Shown piece after piece: positions 6,602-8,807 of a stretch of 8,807 bases of DNA (position 1 is its first letter; every line of letters begins with the position of its first letter). The DNA comes from Deltaproteobacteria bacterium (GTDB lineage: Bacteria > Desulfobacterota > DSM-4660 > Desulfatiglandales > B25-G16): assembly GCA_018400255.1 (NCBI GenBank), contig JAGYMO010000332.1, positions 1-8,807 on the forward strand, in the 5' to 3' direction. The position numbers and the translations under genes were made by a program. Under the pieces are notes generated by a model, which had not been told where the DNA came from, ran no database searches, and was given only the letters and a program-made list of their open reading frames with translations.

Positions 6602-6677
6602 TAGTGAAGAAAGTTTCGAACCTTTGAATAATTTATGCACTTGAAAATGTAAAGGTCTTTTTTCTGTTTTAGAGTTT

Positions 6678-6719
6678 AACCCAGATTATGCAGTAGCCAC
6701 CTACTGCATAATCTGGGTT
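6678..6719. repeat. Perfect 19-bp inverted repeat with 4-base loop
   Basis: AACCCAGATTATGCAGTAG (6678-6696) is the exact reverse complement of 6701-6719, with CCAC as loop. One mismatch further out the pairing resumes for two bases. It sits between divergent promoters, where neither operon needs a terminator, and it has only short T-runs around it. A small mobile-element remnant, a REP-like element or a cruciform regulatory site are possible. Confidence 0.65.
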
Positions 6720-6724
6720 TAATA

Positions 6725-6744
6725 CTCCACAGCTTGCCACGGGG
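6725..6744. repeat. Degraded GC-rich hairpin repeat
   Basis: CTCCACAGCTTGCCACGGGG followed by TAGTTCAAT resembles the hairpin at 2111-2131 followed by AGAGTTCATT. The shared frame is an imperfect palindrome around CAGC...GC, ending GGGG, then AGTTCA. The second arm has lost pairing at two positions. It appears to be an old copy of the same dispersed element. Confidence 0.35.
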
Positions 6745-6845
6745 TAGTTCAATAGCGTGTCCTGTTTAGTGAGAGGTTCAAGTAAGCCGGTGCGCGGCAG
6801 TACATAATAGGTTAAGCCTGTTGTTTGATTATTACCTCACAATAC

Positions 6846-6873
6846 TTGCAAGAAAATATTTTATACTTATATT
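6846..6873 (+). promoter_or_regulatory. Sigma-70-like promoter for the thioredoxin/iron-sulfur operon
   Basis: TTGCAA (6846-6851) and TATATT (6868-6873) are separated by 16 bases, placing the start near 6880 and a leader of about 25 bases before ATG 6905. The surrounding DNA is AT-rich, so the match is suggestive only. Confidence 0.4.
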
Positions 6874-6904
6874 ATTTATCTAAAATTAAAACAGATAATA
6901 AAAA

Positions 6905-7492
6905 ATGGAAAAATTCAAAGTGAGAGTAAAAATTTTTAGCTTGTTGATTTTGGTATCAGGATTATTCTACATTTCATGTACAAATTCAAGTGAAACGGCA
7001 ATAGCTGAAAGCAAAGAGGCGTCAAACCCTGTTGCTGTATCTGATGACAAATCAGCTAAAGACACAAGGGTTACATGGTATCATGATTGGGATAAAGGCA
7101 TGGAGGCAGCTAAGAAAGAGGCCAAGCCAGTGATCGTTGACTTTTTTGCCGAATGGTGCAGATGGTGTCATGTTATGGATGAGCAAACTTTTTCTGCCCC
7201 TGAAATCGAAGATCGCTTTTCTAAAAACTGGATCACCATAAGAGTAAACACTCAAGACAAAAACCGCTATGCCACTTATGATGGAAAATCAATGCCTTAC
7301 CAGGAATTATCAGATTACTTTCAGGTTACTGGCCTGCCATCATATTTATTCATGGATAAAGATGGAAGACCTATTCATCTCTTGCCTGGTTACGTCCCAA
7401 AGGAGCAGTTCGGGCCACTCCTTGATTACATGAAAGACGAACTTTACAAAAAAAAGATCAACTTTAACGATTATTTTAAATCAGTGAGTTAA
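6905..7492 (+). CDS. Exported thioredoxin-fold protein with CRWC active site
   Basis: This 195-residue protein has a basic N-terminus and a hydrophobic signal (10-23). C25 in FYISC may be a lipidation site, although tyrosine at -3 is not a standard lipobox. A low-complexity linker (26-55) leads to a thioredoxin domain (about 58-182). The redox motif is WCRWC (C85, C88) and the cis-proline loop is GLPSYLF (P145). The sequence FFAEWCRWCHVMDEQTF resembles thioredoxin-like proteins of the thioredoxin_7/DsbD C-terminal type. It would act outside the cytoplasmic membrane in thiol-disulfide exchange. No clear Shine-Dalgarno precedes ATG 6905. It is followed in the same frame, after a stop and four codons, by the CXXC microprotein gene, and then by an iron-sulfur membrane protein gene. 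These are its likely partners. Confidence 0.85.
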   Translation: MEKFKVRVKIFSLLILVSGLFYISCTNSSETAIAESKEASNPVAVSDDKSAKDTRVTWYHDWDKGMEAAKKEAKPVIVDFFAEWCRWCHVMDEQTFSAPEIEDRFSKNWITIRVNTQDKNRYATYDGKSMPYQELSDYFQVTGLPSYLFMDKDGRPIHLLPGYVPKEQFGPLLDYMKDELYKKKINFNDYFKSVS

Positions 7493-7504
7493 AAATTCTC
7501 CAGC

Positions 7505-7654
7505 ATGGCCTTAGTGAAAAACAAACTACTCTTTCAAATATTGCTTCTTGCACTATCTGTTTTTCTCATTATTACCGGTGTCATAGTGAAAGAAATACCT
7601 GAGGTTATCTCCAACGCCAAGACCCTCTGTTTTTGGTGTATCGGGCTAAAATAA
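7505..7654 (+). CDS. Small one-pass membrane protein with CXXC motif (CD1871A-like)
   Basis: This 49-residue ORF is too short for most gene callers. After MALVKNK comes a transmembrane helix (about 8-27, LLFQILLLALSVFLIITGVI), then VKEIPEVISNAKTL and a C-terminal CFWCIGLK. A single helix followed by a CxxC-IG end is the pattern of the family named CD1871A family CXXC motif-containing protein. Genes of that family, from memory, are found beside 4Fe-4S membrane proteins and thioredoxin-like proteins, which is the case here. It starts 12 bases after the thioredoxin gene's stop and ends 14 bases before the next start, so it is probably translated by coupling; its own ribosome site is weak. The cysteines could relay electrons or bind metal; the role is unknown. 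Confidence 0.75.
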   Translation: MALVKNKLLFQILLLALSVFLIITGVIVKEIPEVISNAKTLCFWCIGLK

Positions 7655-7668
7655 GGGGGTTTATTTTT

Positions 7669-8466
7669 TTGAGAAAAATCAAAAGAATTTGGTGGCAGAT
7701 CTCTGGTCTTATTGTATTTAATTTCCCATTTATTGGCCATTTAACACTTCCATGGCTGCCCGCCCCCGTTCTTAATTGTTATTCTTGCCCTCTGGCGCTA
7801 AGCGCGTGCCCAATCGGCACTATACAGCACTTTCTTGTCATTGGCGCTATACCTCTATTTACAGCAGGTATTGTAGTGCTTTTTTCGACAATTGCCGGGA
7901 GATTTTATTGCAGCCATCTCTGCCCATTTGGATTTTTGCAGGACCTGCTTGCTCGGATAACACGGCATAAGATGAGGATACCCGGCTTCTTAGGTTACGG
8001 AAAGTACGCTGTCTTAATCATTGCAGTTATTCTATTGCCGCCGCTTTTAAAGGAGCCATTTTTCTGCACACTCTGTCCTGCTGGAAGCCTTGAAGCAGGT
8101 ATACCCCTTGCTCTGCAGGCATGGGTTAAAGAGCGTTTTGCAGAACCAAATCTTTTTAGCAATGTTGGGGGAATGCTATCTATGATTGGATGGTGGTTTT
8201 GGTTTAAGATAGCTCTATTAGCGGCAGTTCTTATTGCAGCTGTATTTATCAAACGACCCTTCTGCCGCGTTGCCTGTCCTTTAGGCGCCCTCTTTGGAAT
8301 ATTTAATCGTATCTCACTATTTTTTAGACACCCGGGAAAAGAATCAGATAAGCCAAACAGATATTACCTGAGGACATGCCCGGTTGGCATTACCAATCCA
8401 AGGGATGTTGACTCTCACAACTGCATAAAATGCCGTGAATGTCATTACCCGCCGGCCAAAAAGTAA
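7669..8466 (+). CDS. Polytopic 4Fe-4S binding membrane protein, NapH-like
   Basis: This protein of 265 residues, counted from TTG 7669, has about four to five membrane helices interleaved with cysteine motifs typical of the NapH/YccM-type family (Fer4_5 domain). These are CYSCPLALSACPIG (37-50), FYCSHLCPFG (79-88), FFCTLCPAG (131-139) and FCRVACPLG (198-206). The C-terminus adds TCPVG (C237) and CIKCREC (C252, C255, C258), enough for another cluster. Such proteins move electrons across or along the membrane. TTG 7669 was chosen because AAGGGGG (7653-7659) lies nine bases upstream. An in-frame TTG at 7633 or GTG at 7636 would overlap the CXXC gene and is less likely. The reductant and final acceptor are not shown; the exported thioredoxin and CXXC microprotein in the same operon are candidates. 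Confidence 0.87.
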   Translation: MRKIKRIWWQISGLIVFNFPFIGHLTLPWLPAPVLNCYSCPLALSACPIGTIQHFLVIGAIPLFTAGIVVLFSTIAGRFYCSHLCPFGFLQDLLARITRHKMRIPGFLGYGKYAVLIIAVILLPPLLKEPFFCTLCPAGSLEAGIPLALQAWVKERFAEPNLFSNVGGMLSMIGWWFWFKIALLAAVLIAAVFIKRPFCRVACPLGALFGIFNRISLFFRHPGKESDKPNRYYLRTCPVGITNPRDVDSHNCIKCRECHYPPAKK

Positions 8467-8552
8467 GCGCCTGGAATACCCCACATTCCTGAACAATGGC
8501 TCAACTCTGCCTTTGATTCATCTTTAAGTTATCCATCAGATATTCCGCCCGT

Positions 8553-8693
8553 TTATTGACTCTTCTCTCTTGTGAGAGCCAACCTTTTATTCTCGCTATT
8601 GTAGTGCTCACTGTATTTGCTTGCTAATACTCCTTTCCCTGTCTCAATAAGCTTATCTACCTTCAGATGAAAAGGATTGGAAGCAGGTGACAC
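8553..8693 (-). CDS. Small hypothetical protein, possibly the front part of a frameshifted gene
   Basis: A GTG start at 8693 is preceded on the - strand by AGGGAGG with a six-base spacer. The 46-codon frame runs through SNPFHLKVDKLIETGKG and ASKYSEHYNSENKR to TAA 8555-8553. The translation is hydrophilic and protein-like, not AT-rich noise. The start codon lies inside one arm of the inverted repeat 8682-8731, so folding could hide it. A neighbouring frame carries on with plausible protein sequence to 8501, so this may be a broken gene. The family is not recognised. Confidence 0.35.
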   Translation of the reverse strand: MSPASNPFHLKVDKLIETGKGVLASKYSEHYNSENKRLALTREKSQ

Positions 8694-8731
8694 TCCGGTC
8701 CTCCCTATGGGCTCACTCCGTGTCACCTGCT
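8682..8731. repeat. 12-bp perfect inverted repeat, 26-base loop
   Basis: AGCAGGTGACAC (8682-8693) is the exact reverse complement of GTGTCACCTGCT (8720-8731). The loop holds a smaller CCC-TAT-GGG hairpin. The element is GC-rich against AT-rich flanks and has no U-tract. It includes the GTG and ribosome site of the small - strand ORF. It looks like a dispersed palindromic element or mobile-element end. Confidence 0.6.
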
Positions 8732-8781
8732 AAGCTATAGGACATTTATTAGGGTAATGGTAAGCCGGGAATTTTAATTGT

Positions 8782-8805
8782 CGTCAAGGGAAAAAATAGT
8801 TGACG
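8782..8805. repeat. Short inverted repeat at the window edge
   Basis: CGTCAA (8782-8787) and TTGACG (8800-8805) flank the A-rich GGGAAAAAATAG. It may be part of a longer element cut by the window end. Confidence 0.25.
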
Positions 8806-8807
8806 TC

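Larger units (their letters stand above)
6602..6904. other. Divergent intergenic region between peroxiredoxin and thioredoxin operons
   Basis: Together with the peroxiredoxin promoter this forms a 356-base gap with genes pointing away on both sides. Bases to about 6672 match the upstream region of the HEAT-protein gene. Then come a 19-base-pair hairpin (6678-6719), a degraded GC-rich repeat (6725-6744) and a sigma-70-like promoter (6846-6873). No gene is seen. Confidence 0.5.
8467..8807. other. 341-base region after the iron-sulfur gene
   Basis: No + strand gene is seen. It holds a possible 46-codon ORF on the - strand (8553-8693), a 50-base inverted repeat (8682-8731) and an inverted repeat at the window edge (8782-8805). 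A second - strand frame, 8623-8501, is open for 40 codons and ends YLMDNLKMNQRQS at TGA 8503-8501. It overlaps the 46-codon ORF in another frame and could be its frameshifted continuation. No strong terminator follows the stop at 8466. Confidence 0.45.

Noticed and set aside
8471..8491. GGAAT...ATTCC hairpin after the iron-sulfur gene as a terminator
   Set aside because: Only five pairs, an AT-rich stem and no U-tract.
1..8807. CRISPR array, tRNA or rRNA genes
   Set aside because: No regularly spaced direct repeats and no recognisable tRNA or rRNA sequence were seen on either strand by eye.

Overview
The window looks like chromosomal DNA of an anaerobic or microaerophilic bacterium that can make selenoproteins. 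The gene set would suit Desulfobacterota, Nitrospirota or a similar lineage: a sigma-54 activator, a selenocysteine-containing peroxiredoxin-like protein, a NapH-type iron-sulfur membrane protein and a CD1871A-like CXXC microprotein. This placement is inference; there is no rRNA or other strong taxonomic marker. Intergenic DNA is AT-rich and unusually rich in palindromes.

Left part (1-4016, + strand). The end of an unidentified membrane protein is followed by an 800-base non-coding stretch with a well-formed sigma-54 promoter (535-550). Next come a tartrate/D-malate dehydrogenase-family gene (954-2030), a 405-base spacer with palindromes, and a GAF-AAA+-Fis sigma-54 activator (2436-4016). The simplest reading is that the activator senses a small molecule and drives the dehydrogenase from the sigma-54 promoter.

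Middle part (4272-6600, - strand). This holds two transcription units whose upstream regions, about 100 bp each, are clearly related in sequence. One drives a single-gene unit encoding a membrane-anchored coiled-coil/HEAT-like protein. The other drives a two-gene unit: a one-Cys peroxiredoxin (6081-6536) and a second peroxiredoxin-like gene (5542-6018). In the second gene the catalytic cysteine codon is an in-frame TGA (UPYC motif), so it is read here as a selenoprotein of 158 residues. Calling it from the first ATG after the TGA would lose the first 52 residues and the active site. Both promoters have a conserved AATTAT-N4-ATAATT palindrome over a TATAAT -10 box, which suggests a shared repressor, possibly of the Fur/PerR family.

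Right part (6905-8466, + strand). A compact redox operon contains an exported thioredoxin-fold protein (CRWC), a 49-residue one-pass membrane microprotein with CFWC, and a polytopic NapH-like 4Fe-4S protein. Together they could form an envelope electron or thiol relay. The last 340 bases hold a 50-base inverted repeat that contains the start of a small hypothetical ORF on the - strand, and another inverted repeat at the window edge.
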